Assembly (NCBI GenBank): GCA_937870755.1 | Contig: CALMZV010000131.1 | Span: 1-64,000, forward strand | Origin: an uncultured Methylocystaceae bacterium | GTDB lineage: Bacteria; Pseudomonadota; Alphaproteobacteria; Rhizobiales; Beijerinckiaceae | Reading direction: 5' to 3' | Length of the DNA: 64,000 nt | Shown: piece after piece, positions 7,276-15,605 of the stretch | How positions within the stretch are numbered: the stretch's first letter is position 1 | Layout of the letters: each line of letters opens with the position of its first letter | Program-made: the position numbers and the translations under genes | The notes under the pieces: model-generated | Seen by the model: the letters and a program-made list of their open reading frames with translations, nothing else | Databases searched by the model: none | What the model was told of the DNA's origin: nothing

Positions 7276-7707
7276 TCAAGGCTCGATCTGGAACGGAGGA
7301 TCACGGAAGGGGTCGAGCAGGCGCACGCCGCGGCCCTCGAAATCCCTAGTGTTGCGGGTCACGAGAACGAGATCGTGGACGCACGCGGTCGCGGCGAGCG
7401 CCATGTCCCAGCGATCCTTGTTCTTGGCGCCAAGCATGCGCGTCCATTCCGCGACGACTGCAGCGTCGACGGGAATGATGCGGTCGGCATACGCTTTCTC
7501 GACGGCAGCGATGGCCTTGAGCAATTCCGCCGCCCTCCGGGGATCGCGACGCTTCAACGCCTCCGCGCCGCGGCGCTTCTCGAACAGCGTCGCAACGCTG
7601 AGCCTGAGATCCGAATCGTCGATGGTGGCGAGCCATTTGCGCACATTCGCATTGCCCCGCGACCCGAATTCGCGGAGCACATTCTCGTCGATCAGATAGC
7701 CGGTCAC
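7276..7707 (-). CDS. PIN-domain ribonuclease toxin (VapC/FitB type)
   Basis: The 143-residue PIN protein starts with GTG in a GTGA overlap with the stop of the antitoxin gene. Acidic sites match the family: YLIDENVLREF (Asp near residue 7), LSVATLFEKRRGAEAL (Glu near 43), WDMALAATA (Asp near 100) and LVTRNTRDFEG near 117. VapC proteins are magnesium-dependent RNases that cleave tRNA or rRNA and are held inactive by a paired antitoxin. Here the partner is a DUF433 protein encoded upstream. A third gene of unknown function follows directly. Confidence 0.85.
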   Translation of the reverse strand: MTGYLIDENVLREFGSRGNANVRKWLATIDDSDLRLSVATLFEKRRGAEALKRRDPRRAAELLKAIAAVEKAYADRIIPVDAAVVAEWTRMLGAKNKDRWDMALAATACVHDLVLVTRNTRDFEGRGVRLLDPFRDPPFQIEP

Positions 7708-8351
7708 GGAATCCTGCGCGGTGCGGCCTCGGCCGCAGGCGATTCCTCATCGAATGCGCCGAGGTCGGCCAACTCGGCGAGCGCACGCTTCAGGCTCCGA
7801 GCGGGATAGGGCCGCCCCCGCTTGGGATAGGCCTTTGCATATTCGATCGCGGACTTTACCTGCTCCGGGGTCAGCGACGGGAAGTCCGCCACGATCTCCG
7901 CGAGCGATTGCGTGCGCGCCAGCGCCGCGACCATGTGAACCGGAATGGTCGTGCCCTTGATGAGAGGATCGCCCCCCTCGTCCGCCTTGACCCAGCGCCG
8001 GAGCTCATCGAGGCGTCGCAGCCGGCCTCTGAGGTCGGCGTCGACCTTCCCAAGATCAAGCACGAGTTCGCCCAGCGTGATGCGATGGGCGTCCGTCGAG
8101 AGCTGGCGGATTGCCTCGTAGAGGCGCCGGCGGCCGGCAGGTGTCAGATCCTTTTCGAGCCGGTCGGCAACCAGAAGGAAGCGCATCTCGGCAGGTCCGA
8201 GCAGGCGTTGGACAGCGCTGCCAACCCGGCGCTGGCGGGCGCGGATGACGCCTGTATCAACGGCCTTGTTGAGTGCAGTGGTCGACCGATTCAGCACGTA
8301 GCCAGCCTCGGTCAGCGTGAGAGCGTCTGCGGTGGACATTCGCATCCCCAT
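7704..8351 (-). CDS. HTH-DUF433 antitoxin partner of the PIN toxin
   Basis: The protein has up to 215 residues; in-frame ATGs at 8351, 8345 and 8339 are all possible. The N-terminal segment LTLTEAGYVLNRSTTALNKAV looks like a MerR/excisionase-type helix-turn-helix. The C-terminal part DPLIKGTTIPVHMVAALART and EIVADFPSLTPEQVKSAIEYA is a clear DUF433 domain. DUF433 proteins are antitoxins of PIN toxins but are usually only about 75-100 residues long, so this is an extended version. The stop overlaps the toxin start. Direct repeats CATCCCCA in front of the gene are candidate autoregulatory sites. Confidence 0.8.
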   Translation of the reverse strand: MGMRMSTADALTLTEAGYVLNRSTTALNKAVDTGVIRARQRRVGSAVQRLLGPAEMRFLLVADRLEKDLTPAGRRRLYEAIRQLSTDAHRITLGELVLDLGKVDADLRGRLRRLDELRRWVKADEGGDPLIKGTTIPVHMVAALARTQSLAEIVADFPSLTPEQVKSAIEYAKAYPKRGRPYPARSLKRALAELADLGAFDEESPAAEAAPRRIP

Positions 8352-8379
8352 ATCTATAATTCATCCCCAAGATAGGGAC
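8333..8379 (+). promoter_or_regulatory. Divergent control region: sigma70-like promoter for the PHP-ATPase gene and repeats for the antitoxin
   Basis: On the plus strand TGGACA (8333-8338), 16 bases, then a perfect TATAAT (8355-8360) would start transcription near 8367 toward the gene at 8422. Direct repeats CATCCCCA (8343-8350 and 8362-8369) and an imperfect inverted pair ending GATAGGGA (8371-8378) overlap it. A regulator bound here, probably the HTH-DUF433 protein, could control both directions. That role is inferred. Confidence 0.55.
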
Positions 8380-8421
8380 GGATTATGGTGAGCGCAAGGC
8401 AGAAGCGCTGAGGGGGGCAAT

Positions 8422-11373
8422 ATGGTCGAGGTCTCGCGCGGATCGGTATGGCACAGGTGGGAGCCGCATATTCACGCGCCCGGGACCGTCCTCGAGGACA
8501 AGTTTCCGGCCGCCGGCTGGGAGCAGTACCTTAAGGCGCTCGAGACCGCGGTTCCGCCACTGCGCGCGATAGGAGTGACCGATTATTGTGTCACCCGGTC
8601 CTACGAGCGCGTTCGGGCACACAAGGATAGCGGCCGGCTGCGCGACTGCGACCTCCTTTTCCCGAACATCGAACTGCGGTTGAACACTGGGACGGTGAAA
8701 GGCAATTTCGTCAATATTCACCTTCTGGCATGTCCTGACGATCCAAACCACGTCGCCGAGCTTAACAGGTTCCTCGCCCAACTCGCTTTCGGTGCGTTCA
8801 ACGACAAATTCTCCTGCACGCCGTCCGATCTCATCCGCCTCGGCCGCCGCTCCGATCCGACGAAGACCGACGACGAGGATGCACTTCGGCATGGCTGCAC
8901 CCAATTCAAGGTGTCGCTCGACAATCTGCTCGAAGCACACCGGATCGAATGGGCCCGGGAGAATATTCTCATCGCGGTTTCGGGAAATGCCGATGGAACA
9001 TCCGGCGTCAAGGAAGCCGCAGATGCCACCCTACGCGAAGAGATCGAAAAGGCCGCCCACGCCATCTTCGCCAGCAGTCTCAAGCAAAGAGACTTTTGGC
9101 TGGGTCATGGCAAAGCCAGTGTCGACGAACTTCGCGAACGGTATGGCGGCTGCAAACCTTGCCTCTGGGGATCGGATGCTCACGAGCTGTCACGGGTGGC
9201 GAAGCCCGCGGAAGATAGATTCTGCTGGATCAAAGGCGTGCCGAGCTTCGACGCCTTGCGGCAGGCCTATCTCGATCCGGAACGGGCTTACGTGGCCCCC
9301 GAGCCACCCTCATGGGCGGCGCCGTCGCAGATTATCGACGAGGTGACGATTTCCGGCGCACCGTGGGCGAAGAGCCCCGAACTGAAATTCAATCCTGGTC
9401 TCGTTGCGGTCATCGGCGCCCGCGGGTCTGGAAAGACCGCTCTCGCGGATATCATCGCGGCGGGCTGCGAATCGTATGAGCCATCGGATGAGCGTCCTTC
9501 CTTCCTCGGCCGAGCTGCCGAGCACCTCGCTGGCGCGAACGTCACATTGAAGTGGGGAAGTGGTGATCCGACGACTGCGTCTCTCGACTCGCCGGTGAAT
9601 TGGTCATCGGAGGCCTATCCCCGAGCGCGCTACCTCTCGCAACAGTTTGTCGAGACCCTTTGCTCTATCGAGGGCATGCCCACGCTCATCAAGGAGATTG
9701 AACGGGTCATCTTCGAGGCGCATCCTTCGATCGACCGCGACGGCGCCGTCGACTTTGATGAGCTGCTCGAACTCCGCGCGCAGGAATATCGTGACACACG
9801 CGAGCGCGAGGAGGCTGCGCTGGCAACAATCTCGGAGCAGATCGGGGCCGAGATCGAGAAGACTCGGCAAGTCGGTGCATTGAAGTCGCAGATTGAGGAA
9901 AAGAAGAAGCTGATCGCGCGATATGAGGGCGATCGCAAGAACCTGTTGCCAAAGGGGCCGAACAAAGCGGCAGAGCGGCTGCAGGAGCTCATCACGGCTG
10001 CGGAGACCGTGCGTGGATACATCCGATACTTCGCCAACCAGCAAGCGGCTGTCGTCGGTGTCAGGAACGAGGTCCAAGACCTCAGACAGAACAAGGCTCC
10101 GGAGGTCCTGCGGTCGATGCAGGATCGTCATCAGCGTTCCGGCCTCCAGGACGACGATTGGAAGCGCTTCCTGCTCACCTACTCGGGCAATGTCGATGAA
10201 TCGGTGACTCAGAAAGCCGCCGAAGCGCAACGCGGCATGTCGTCATGGCGTGGCACAGCGCCGGCAGCGCCCGTGGATGCGAGCGGCTCCTTTCTTCGCG
10301 ACAGCGATAAGCCGGCCAAAATGCCCCTCGCCGTTCTTGAAGCGGAAATCGGGCGCTTGGAGAAACTGGTCGCCTCGGACAAGGAGACAGCCAACAAGCT
10401 CTCTGCGGTAACAAAACGGATTGCCGAGGAGAACACCGCGCTGGAACGGCTCGCGGAGAAGCTCAAGGATTGTGAGGGCGCGCGGGAAAGAGCGGATGCT
10501 CTCGTGGCGGAGCGTGAGCAGGGATACGTCCGTGTCTTCGATGCTGTCGTTTCGGAAGAGCGCGTTCTCAACGAGCTTTATGCACCGCTGATGAAGCGCC
10601 TGAAGGCCGCTGGCGGAACCTTGGCAAAGCTCTCATTCTCGGTCACGCGCGTCGCGAATATCCGAGCCTGGGCAAAGCGCGGCGAGGATGATCTCTTCGA
10701 TCTGCGCGGCGGTCCTTTCAAAGGGATCGGCTCGCTCGAACGGGAGGCAAACGCGATGCTCGCCCCAGCATGGACAACCGGCGATGCCGCCGCGGTCTCC
10801 AAGGCGATGCAAGCCTTCCGGGACAAGCACCAGGAGGCTTTGCTCGAAAAGGCGCCATATGCACGATCTGATCAGGCCAACTATCGCCCTTGGACGCGGC
10901 GCTTCGCGCAATGGCTGTACAGCACCGATCATATTTCGATCGAGTATGGGATTCGATACGACGGAATCGATATCCGGAAGCTGTCGCCTGGCACGCGCGG
11001 CATCGTCCTCGTCCTGTTGTATCTAGCCCTCGACGACGCCGATGACAGGCCGCTGATCATCGACCAGCCGGAGGAAAATCTCGACCCGAAATCGATCTAT
11101 GACGAGCTCGTACCTCTATTTCTCGCCGCGAAACGCAAACGTCAGGTGATCATGGTGACGCACAACGCCAACCTCGTCATCAATACCGATGCCGATCAGA
11201 TCATCATCGCAGAAGTGGGTGCGCACAGCGCCGACGGCTTGCCGCCGATCACCTATAGCACTGGCGGTCTCGAAGAGGCCCGCATTCGCAAGATCGCCTG
11301 CGACATCCTCGAAGGCGGGGAACTCGCGTTCAAGGATCGAGCGCGGCGGCTGCGGATAGCGTTGGCACGCTGA
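8422..11373 (+). CDS. TrlF-type protein: PHP domain plus coiled-coil AAA/ABC-like ATPase
   Basis: The protein has 983 residues. An N-terminal PHP phosphoesterase-like domain (about 1-290) carries metal-site motifs WEPHIHAP, GVTDYC, VNIHLLA and LWGSDAHELS. An ATPase follows, with Walker A GARGSGKTALAD near residue 335, a coiled-coil region at about 460-720, Walker B PLIIDQPEENLDP near 875 and a histidine loop VTHNANLV near 915. This matches the TrlF family, large SMC-like ATPases fused to PHP domains that occur in variable islands. A nucleic-acid-directed or defence role is commonly suspected but I know of no defined activity. RBS GAGGGGGG precedes the start. It is divergent from the toxin-antitoxin genes. 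Confidence 0.8.
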   Translation: MVEVSRGSVWHRWEPHIHAPGTVLEDKFPAAGWEQYLKALETAVPPLRAIGVTDYCVTRSYERVRAHKDSGRLRDCDLLFPNIELRLNTGTVKGNFVNIHLLACPDDPNHVAELNRFLAQLAFGAFNDKFSCTPSDLIRLGRRSDPTKTDDEDALRHGCTQFKVSLDNLLEAHRIEWARENILIAVSGNADGTSGVKEAADATLREEIEKAAHAIFASSLKQRDFWLGHGKASVDELRERYGGCKPCLWGSDAHELSRVAKPAEDRFCWIKGVPSFDALRQAYLDPERAYVAPEPPSWAAPSQIIDEVTISGAPWAKSPELKFNPGLVAVIGARGSGKTALADIIAAGCESYEPSDERPSFLGRAAEHLAGANVTLKWGSGDPTTASLDSPVNWSSEAYPRARYLSQQFVETLCSIEGMPTLIKEIERVIFEAHPSIDRDGAVDFDELLELRAQEYRDTREREEAALATISEQIGAEIEKTRQVGALKSQIEEKKKLIARYEGDRKNLLPKGPNKAAERLQELITAAETVRGYIRYFANQQAAVVGVRNEVQDLRQNKAPEVLRSMQDRHQRSGLQDDDWKRFLLTYSGNVDESVTQKAAEAQRGMSSWRGTAPAAPVDASGSFLRDSDKPAKMPLAVLEAEIGRLEKLVASDKETANKLSAVTKRIAEENTALERLAEKLKDCEGARERADALVAEREQGYVRVFDAVVSEERVLNELYAPLMKRLKAAGGTLAKLSFSVTRVANIRAWAKRGEDDLFDLRGGPFKGIGSLEREANAMLAPAWTTGDAAAVSKAMQAFRDKHQEALLEKAPYARSDQANYRPWTRRFAQWLYSTDHISIEYGIRYDGIDIRKLSPGTRGIVLVLLYLALDDADDRPLIIDQPEENLDPKSIYDELVPLFLAAKRKRQVIMVTHNANLVINTDADQIIIAEVGAHSADGLPPITYSTGGLEEARIRKIACDILEGGELAFKDRARRLRIALAR

Positions 11374-11435
11374 CACTTGTCCAAAGACTTTGGGGTCTCT
11401 CGCCGAAGCGGCGCGCAAACGCTTGAACCGCGCGC

Positions 11436-12536
11436 TCACAAAACTCCCCAGGCCCGGTAGCGTCCCCTCCCCGTCATCTCGCGCACGCCCAGCTCGCCGA
11501 TCAGGCTAAGCGCGCCTCGTGGCGTCACCTTGACCGCCTCGGCGATCATTCCGGCCGAGACGATAGGCCGCGAGAACAGAAGATCGACCACGGCCGGCAG
11601 GCTGCTTGAGGATCTCCGGCCGCGCAGGCGATGCTCGATCTGCCCCCTGGCGAGGTGGAGCCGATTGAGCGTCTCGAGATCGGCGTCCGCCGCGGCCGCC
11701 ATTGCGTCGAGGCAGGCGGCTATGCGCTCGGCCCGCGTCCGGGCCCGGCGGCGCTCGCGCGGGATCGTCTTCAGGCCGGCCGCCAGGCCGAACAGATGCG
11801 ATGTCACCTTGCCGCGCGATCGCAGATAGGCGCCGACCAGCACGTTGCCGAGCCAATGCTGCCGCTGCAGCGGCTCCGCAGTTTCCCATGCCTCCCAAAG
11901 AATGGCAGCGGCCAGCGCAGGCGGGTGGCGCTCGACCTGGCTCATGAGGTCCCGCCACTCGGACAGGCGCGCATCCTCATCCCAGTCCGGATCATAGATC
12001 AGGAGCCGCGGGTCGGATTGCGCGGACCGCGCGGCGGTATCGTCATTGCCCTGAAGCAATCGCTCGGCCGACGCCAGCGCGGCGTCGAGCTCCGCATACT
12101 CCGCCTGCAGGGCATCCCTCACGGCGATGGCATCATCATCGAGCTCGTCGGTCGGGTCCTCGTCGTCGGCGACATCGGCCTCCGGGAGCGCCGTCCGGCC
12201 GCGAAGCGTCGCCATGCCGGCGGCGCCGATGCCCCAGCTCGCCGTCTCGCGCCACAGTCGGCGGCGGCTCCGCAGGATCGCGTGCGCCTGGGTCAGCTCG
12301 TGCGTCGGCGTCCGCACATCCATCGAGGCGTCGTGGAGAACGAGATCCTCAATATGGACAAGCTCGCCGGCGATCCACATGCTCGCGGCCGCATCATAGA
12401 AGTGGTTGCGTTCCCGGAAGCCCTCCCCGATTGGGCTGCGGGCGACACGCTCGTCGAGGCGCGCAAGCCGATCTTCCGCCCGGCCGAGGGCCGGAAGCAG
12501 GGCTTCGATACGAATATCGTCGATGCCATATCCCAT
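11436..12536 (-). CDS. DUF1612/HTH protein (RHE_PE00001 family)
   Basis: The 366-residue protein has an N-terminal DUF1612-like region (ALGRAEDRLARLDERVARSP, RNHFYDAAASMWIAGELVHI, IEDLVLHDASMDVRTPTHEL) and a C-terminal winged HTH (PIVSAGMIAEAVKVTPRGAL, SLIGELGVREMTGRGRYRAW). This architecture is typical of a family widespread on rhizobial plasmids and symbiotic islands, of unknown function. No clear Shine-Dalgarno site precedes the ATG. A 25-bp palindrome 29 bases upstream is a good candidate operator. It converges with the PHP-ATPase gene, leaving 62 bases between them. Confidence 0.8.
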   Translation of the reverse strand: MGYGIDDIRIEALLPALGRAEDRLARLDERVARSPIGEGFRERNHFYDAAASMWIAGELVHIEDLVLHDASMDVRTPTHELTQAHAILRSRRRLWRETASWGIGAAGMATLRGRTALPEADVADDEDPTDELDDDAIAVRDALQAEYAELDAALASAERLLQGNDDTAARSAQSDPRLLIYDPDWDEDARLSEWRDLMSQVERHPPALAAAILWEAWETAEPLQRQHWLGNVLVGAYLRSRGKVTSHLFGLAAGLKTIPRERRRARTRAERIAACLDAMAAAADADLETLNRLHLARGQIEHRLRGRRSSSSLPAVVDLLFSRPIVSAGMIAEAVKVTPRGALSLIGELGVREMTGRGRYRAWGVL

Positions 12537-12564
12537 TGATAATCAAAGCTGTGATTCGCGTAAA

Positions 12565-12589
12565 GGAAGCTAACACGGTGTTTGCTTCC
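12565..12589. repeat. 25-bp palindrome upstream of the DUF1612/HTH gene
   Basis: The sequence GGAAGC-T-AACAC-G-GTGTT-T-GCTTCC is symmetric apart from one T-T pair and the centre. Its position, 29 bases before the start of a protein with a C-terminal winged helix, suggests an autoregulatory operator. This is inferred. Confidence 0.55.
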
Positions 12590-12748
12590 GTCATAGGTGG
12601 GTCCTTTTTGCACCCCTCGCGCGGGCCCGTTCGAGCGCCCCGGAGAGGCGGCCGAGAAGCACGCCGGCGCGTCGCAGAGCCTGCCGTAAGGCCTTGCGGC
12701 GCAGGGATTTCGCCTCTTGCGCACTGTTCTGAGGCCCCTTTCGCGGCA

Positions 12749-12822
12749 TGTACAAACGATCGTTTCCTCGCAACTTCGATATTTGTACAAATCCGTTGCG
12801 GCGGCTCGAAACGCCCGTACAA
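12749..12822. promoter_or_regulatory. Three GTACAA motifs upstream of the resolvase: possible res site or operator
   Basis: GTACAA occurs at 12750-12755, 12785-12790 and 12817-12822, spaced 35 and 32 bases. The first two belong to an inverted pair, TGTACAAA (12749-12756) and TTTGTACA (12782-12789). Arrays of short subsites directly upstream of a serine resolvase gene are characteristic of res sites, where the enzyme resolves replicon dimers and represses itself. The rest of the 12537-12881 gap shows only the palindrome at 12565-12589. Confidence 0.45.
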
Positions 12823-12881
12823 TCGGCCGAATCGTGGCCCTTCGCGGCCGTTTCGACCGGAAAGGAAGGGGCCAGCAGCCG

Positions 12882-13772
12882 ATGAACCACCCCGGCGGCC
12901 GACTGATCGGCTATGCCCGCGTTTCGACCGAGGATCAGCACACCGATGCGCAGGCCCAGGAGCTGCGGGCCGCGGGCTGCGCGGAGATCGTCACCGAACA
13001 CGGTTCGGGAGCCTCGCGCAACCGCCCTGCTCTCGCCCGGCTGCTGCGGGAGATCCGCGCCGGCGACGTCCTGGTGGTCGTCCGGCTAGACCGCTTGGCG
13101 CGATCCGTCAGCCATCTGCTCGCCGTGATCGAGGACCTGAGCGAGAGGAAGGCCCACTTCCGGTCGCTGCGCGATCCGATCGACACGTCGACGCCGCAGG
13201 GCGTGTTTTCGCTCCAGGTTCTCGGCGCGGTGGCCCAGCTCGAGCGCGCGCTGATTTCCGAGCGCACGAAAGCAGGCATCAAAACGGCCATGTCCAAGGG
13301 GCGGCTTCCCGGCAATCCCGGCCTGCGGGCCCGGAAACCTGACGCCATCGCCAAGGTCTCGGCGGCGCGTCGCGCGACCTACGACGCCGATCTTCTGGCG
13401 ACGATGGATAGCTGGATGCCGACCGTCCGACAGCTTCGCCCGCACCATAGCTGGGAGGATGTGGCGCGCTTCCTCTCGCAGCGCGGGCAGGCCTGGACGG
13501 CCGACCGGCTCCGCCGCTCCGTGGGTCGTCTCGCCAGCCAGGGCCTCGTCCCGAAGGCCCTTCTTGCCCGGCCGCCGCGCCGGCTTCCCGAGGACCGGCT
13601 GATGACGCTCGTCGCCGGAATCCATCTCACAGATCCGGCGCAGTCGCTGCGTGAGATCGCGACCCAGCTCGAGCGGCTGCACGAGCGCACGCCACGGGGG
13701 GCGGCCAAGTGGTCCGCATCCTCCGTGAAGAACCTGCTCGATCGCGCGCGTTCGATCGGCCTGGTCGCGTGA
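12882..13772 (+). CDS. Serine recombinase/resolvase
   Basis: The start is placed at the ATG at 12882 (MNHPGGRLIGYARVSTEDQ) behind AAGGAAGGG, because the catalytic domain begins there; the frame is open 55 codons further upstream. The 296-residue protein has the catalytic serine in RVST at about residue 15, and HGSGASRNRPALARLL, DVLVVVRLDRLARS, FRSLRDPIDTSTPQGVFSL and LERALISERTKAG, all resolvase hallmarks. The C-terminal 120 residues are longer than in simple resolvases and seem to hold a second HTH region. It converges on repC with nine bases between, as expected for a multimer-resolution gene of the plasmid. An invertase role is possible. Confidence 0.85.
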   Translation: MNHPGGRLIGYARVSTEDQHTDAQAQELRAAGCAEIVTEHGSGASRNRPALARLLREIRAGDVLVVVRLDRLARSVSHLLAVIEDLSERKAHFRSLRDPIDTSTPQGVFSLQVLGAVAQLERALISERTKAGIKTAMSKGRLPGNPGLRARKPDAIAKVSAARRATYDADLLATMDSWMPTVRQLRPHHSWEDVARFLSQRGQAWTADRLRRSVGRLASQGLVPKALLARPPRRLPEDRLMTLVAGIHLTDPAQSLREIATQLERLHERTPRGAAKWSASSVKNLLDRARSIGLVA

Positions 13773-13781
13773 CCGCGGGCA

Positions 13782-15284
13782 TCAATGCGTCCTCCATTTC
13801 CGGCAGAACCCGATGAAGATGCGCTCGATCTTCGGATCGGCGAAGTCGATGTCGTGATGCCTCGCCCAGCGCCGGAACGCCTCGCCCAGAGCGTCAATAT
13901 CCGGGGTCGGCTTCGGCGCATGCTCGCGGACCAGCGCGGCCCAATGGCCATAGCTGAGCGAGCCGCCTTCCGGGAACGGCCGGATGGCTGTGGGGGCCGC
14001 AGCTTGCGACCGGCCGGCCGCCGGAGCGCCCTCCCCGCCCTTGGCAAGCGCGAACAGCGACCTGCTGAGATGCAGCTCGCCGGACTGGCCGCGTTGGACG
14101 AGCGTCCTGAGATAGGCGCCCGGCTTCGATACCGCGCCGATCGTCGAGCGCTGCACCGTGAGCGCCATTGCGGCCGCCGCTAGGTCGGGCCCAAGGATGG
14201 CCTGTGCTTCCTGCCAGACCTGCGGGTTGATGCCGACGGCGGCACAGAGCAAGCGGCCGGAATCCCGCAGCGCGCGCCAGTTCGTGAAGGCCTCCGGGGC
14301 GAACTCCTCCACGGCCGGGCATGCCGAGCGCATCAGCGATAGTGAGATCGCCTGGGCGTCGTCCTGAAGGTTCGAGGCCGCAGACCTCACGGATTGCGAA
14401 CCTATCGGGACTCCGCCAGACTTTTTTTCGGTTGAATGGCCGTAGGCCATCATTTGGATGGGTTGTCGCGCGTTAGCGCGACGCGATTCATGGTTACTCG
14501 ATTCAGAATTTGGAGGTTCGGCTGTAGTTTGTATGGGCCGAAATTTCGACACCGCGGTATCGAAATTTGCGTCCTCGAAGGCGCGTTCGTAAGCCGATTC
14601 CACCTCGTCCTGGAGCGCCTCAAGCGCCGCCACCTGAACCGCCAGATCGTCCAGCTCCGACGGCCGCTGCTCGCGCAGGACGTCGAGACGAGCCTGAAGC
14701 TGCCCCCAGGGCCCGGACAGGTCGCTTTCAACAGCGCTGACGATGAGCGACTGGATCTCCTTGCGGACGATCGTGCGCCGGTTTGAGAGCCTCCGCCACT
14801 CGCGGGCGTGATATTCGGCCGCCTCCGCCAGTTCCAGCAGCTCGCTGAAACGGACCGCGATCGGCGACAAGTCGATGCCGTAGGCCTCGGCGATGTTGCC
14901 TGCGGCGTCCCTGACGCCCCGACGCTGGTAGGTGGGATGATCGCTATAGGCGACCAGCCCTGCCCTCACCAGGCCGTTCAGATGGTGCTTCATGGTCGAG
15001 ACACCGATCCCGAGGCTGCGAGCCAGGCGGGCGTTCGACGGCCATACCAGAGGCGGCTTGCCCGGAATGCTCCAGTCTGCCGCCTTCGAACAGGCGAAGA
15101 GCTGGTCGATCAGCGCGATCTTGGCCGCCTTGAGGCCCAAGGCGGCCGCGGCCCGCTTTGCGACCTGGAGGGCCGCCGTGCGAGTTACGGTGGGCGTTTT
15201 GGTGTCGCGATAAGCGCGCGCGAATTTCTGCGCTCCAAGGGTTTCCCTGGAGGATTTGCGGAGACCGGCGGCGTGCTGGTTCAT
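13782..15284 (-). CDS. repC: RepC replication initiator
   Basis: The ATG at 15284 (MNQHAAGLRKSSRETLGAQ) is chosen because GGGGAGG precedes it; the frame runs to 15404 with no ribosome site. The product has about 500 residues. The N-terminal winged-helix part includes KAAKIALIDQLFACSKAADW, NARLARSLGIGVSTMKHHLN and HPTYQRRGVRDAAGNIAEAY, the repABC RepC signature. The C-terminal part ends GFCRKWRTH. RepC starts replication at an origin inside its own gene. The central region at about residues 235-295 coincides with an AT-rich segment. It is last in repA-D-B-C, and its expression should be limited by the antisense RNA encoded upstream. Confidence 0.95.
   Translation of the reverse strand: MNQHAAGLRKSSRETLGAQKFARAYRDTKTPTVTRTAALQVAKRAAAALGLKAAKIALIDQLFACSKAADWSIPGKPPLVWPSNARLARSLGIGVSTMKHHLNGLVRAGLVAYSDHPTYQRRGVRDAAGNIAEAYGIDLSPIAVRFSELLELAEAAEYHAREWRRLSNRRTIVRKEIQSLIVSAVESDLSGPWGQLQARLDVLREQRPSELDDLAVQVAALEALQDEVESAYERAFEDANFDTAVSKFRPIQTTAEPPNSESSNHESRRANARQPIQMMAYGHSTEKKSGGVPIGSQSVRSAASNLQDDAQAISLSLMRSACPAVEEFAPEAFTNWRALRDSGRLLCAAVGINPQVWQEAQAILGPDLAAAAMALTVQRSTIGAVSKPGAYLRTLVQRGQSGELHLSRSLFALAKGGEGAPAAGRSQAAAPTAIRPFPEGGSLSYGHWAALVREHAPKPTPDIDALGEAFRRWARHHDIDFADPKIERIFIGFCRKWRTH
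14405..14590. other. Probable replication origin (oriV) inside repC
   Basis: This is the most AT-rich part of repC, with a run of T near 14423 and TTCAGAATTTGGAGG around 14504. It contains an inverted repeat GTCGCGC-GTTA-GCGCGAC (14465-14482). In studied repABC plasmids the origin lies within an AT-rich section of the repC coding sequence. Exact limits are not visible. Confidence 0.5.
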
Positions 15285-15455
15285 GCCGGCCTCCCCTGGT
15301 AGACCCGGCCGGCAGGGCTGGTCTTGCTGAGTTTCGGGCCAAGCTTCATTGCTCGCCGCCCAAAGGACGTCGTCGGACAATTCAGAATCATTTCCTTGCC
15401 TCATTCAGGCAAAGAAAATCCGCTCGCGAAAACGGCGATCAGTCCCGAAGGACTC

Positions 15456-15484
15456 TTGACGGCGATTCGTGGAAGTGCGATTCT
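15456..15484 (+). promoter_or_regulatory. Promoter of the rep antisense RNA
   Basis: TTGACG (15456-15461), a 17-base spacer and GATTCT (15479-15484) form a plausible promoter on the strand opposite repABC. The -35 is strong and the -10 is weak. Transcription would begin near 15491 and run to the terminator ending at 15544. Confidence 0.55.
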
Positions 15485-15489
15485 CTCAG

Positions 15490-15544
15490 TTGCAACACTA
15501 TGAGAAGGGGCTTCCGGAACGCCGTTTCGGGGGCCTTTTCTTTT
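15490..15544 (+). ncRNA. incA: Antisense counter-transcribed RNA (ctRNA) of the repABC unit
   Basis: The repB-repC gap of about 320 bases (15285-15605) carries, on the strand opposite to rep, a promoter and an intrinsic terminator about 55 bases apart. This is the size and place of the repABC ctRNA, which pairs with the repB-repC leader and lowers RepC synthesis, setting copy number and incompatibility. The 5' end is estimated from the promoter. A small hairpin TTGCCT-CATTC-AGGCAA (15396-15412) lies on the repC side and may be part of the target leader. Confidence 0.75.
15509..15544 (+). terminator. Intrinsic terminator of the antisense RNA
   Basis: GGCTTCCGGAA (15509-15519), loop CGCCG and TTTCGGGGGCC (15525-15535) pair along all 11 positions, allowing G-U pairs, and are followed by TTTTCTTTT. 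This is a strong Rho-independent terminator on the plus strand. Confidence 0.8.
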
Positions 15545-15605
15545 GCCTGGTGCTATGGGTTGACGTTATTGACCGGCATCTGCGCGGAATGCTCGCGTCC
15601 GGCGG

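Noticed and set aside
11381-11393. CCAAA-GAC-TTTGG hairpin between the PHP-ATPase and DUF1612 genes as a terminator
   Set aside because: The stem is only five pairs and no T-run follows.
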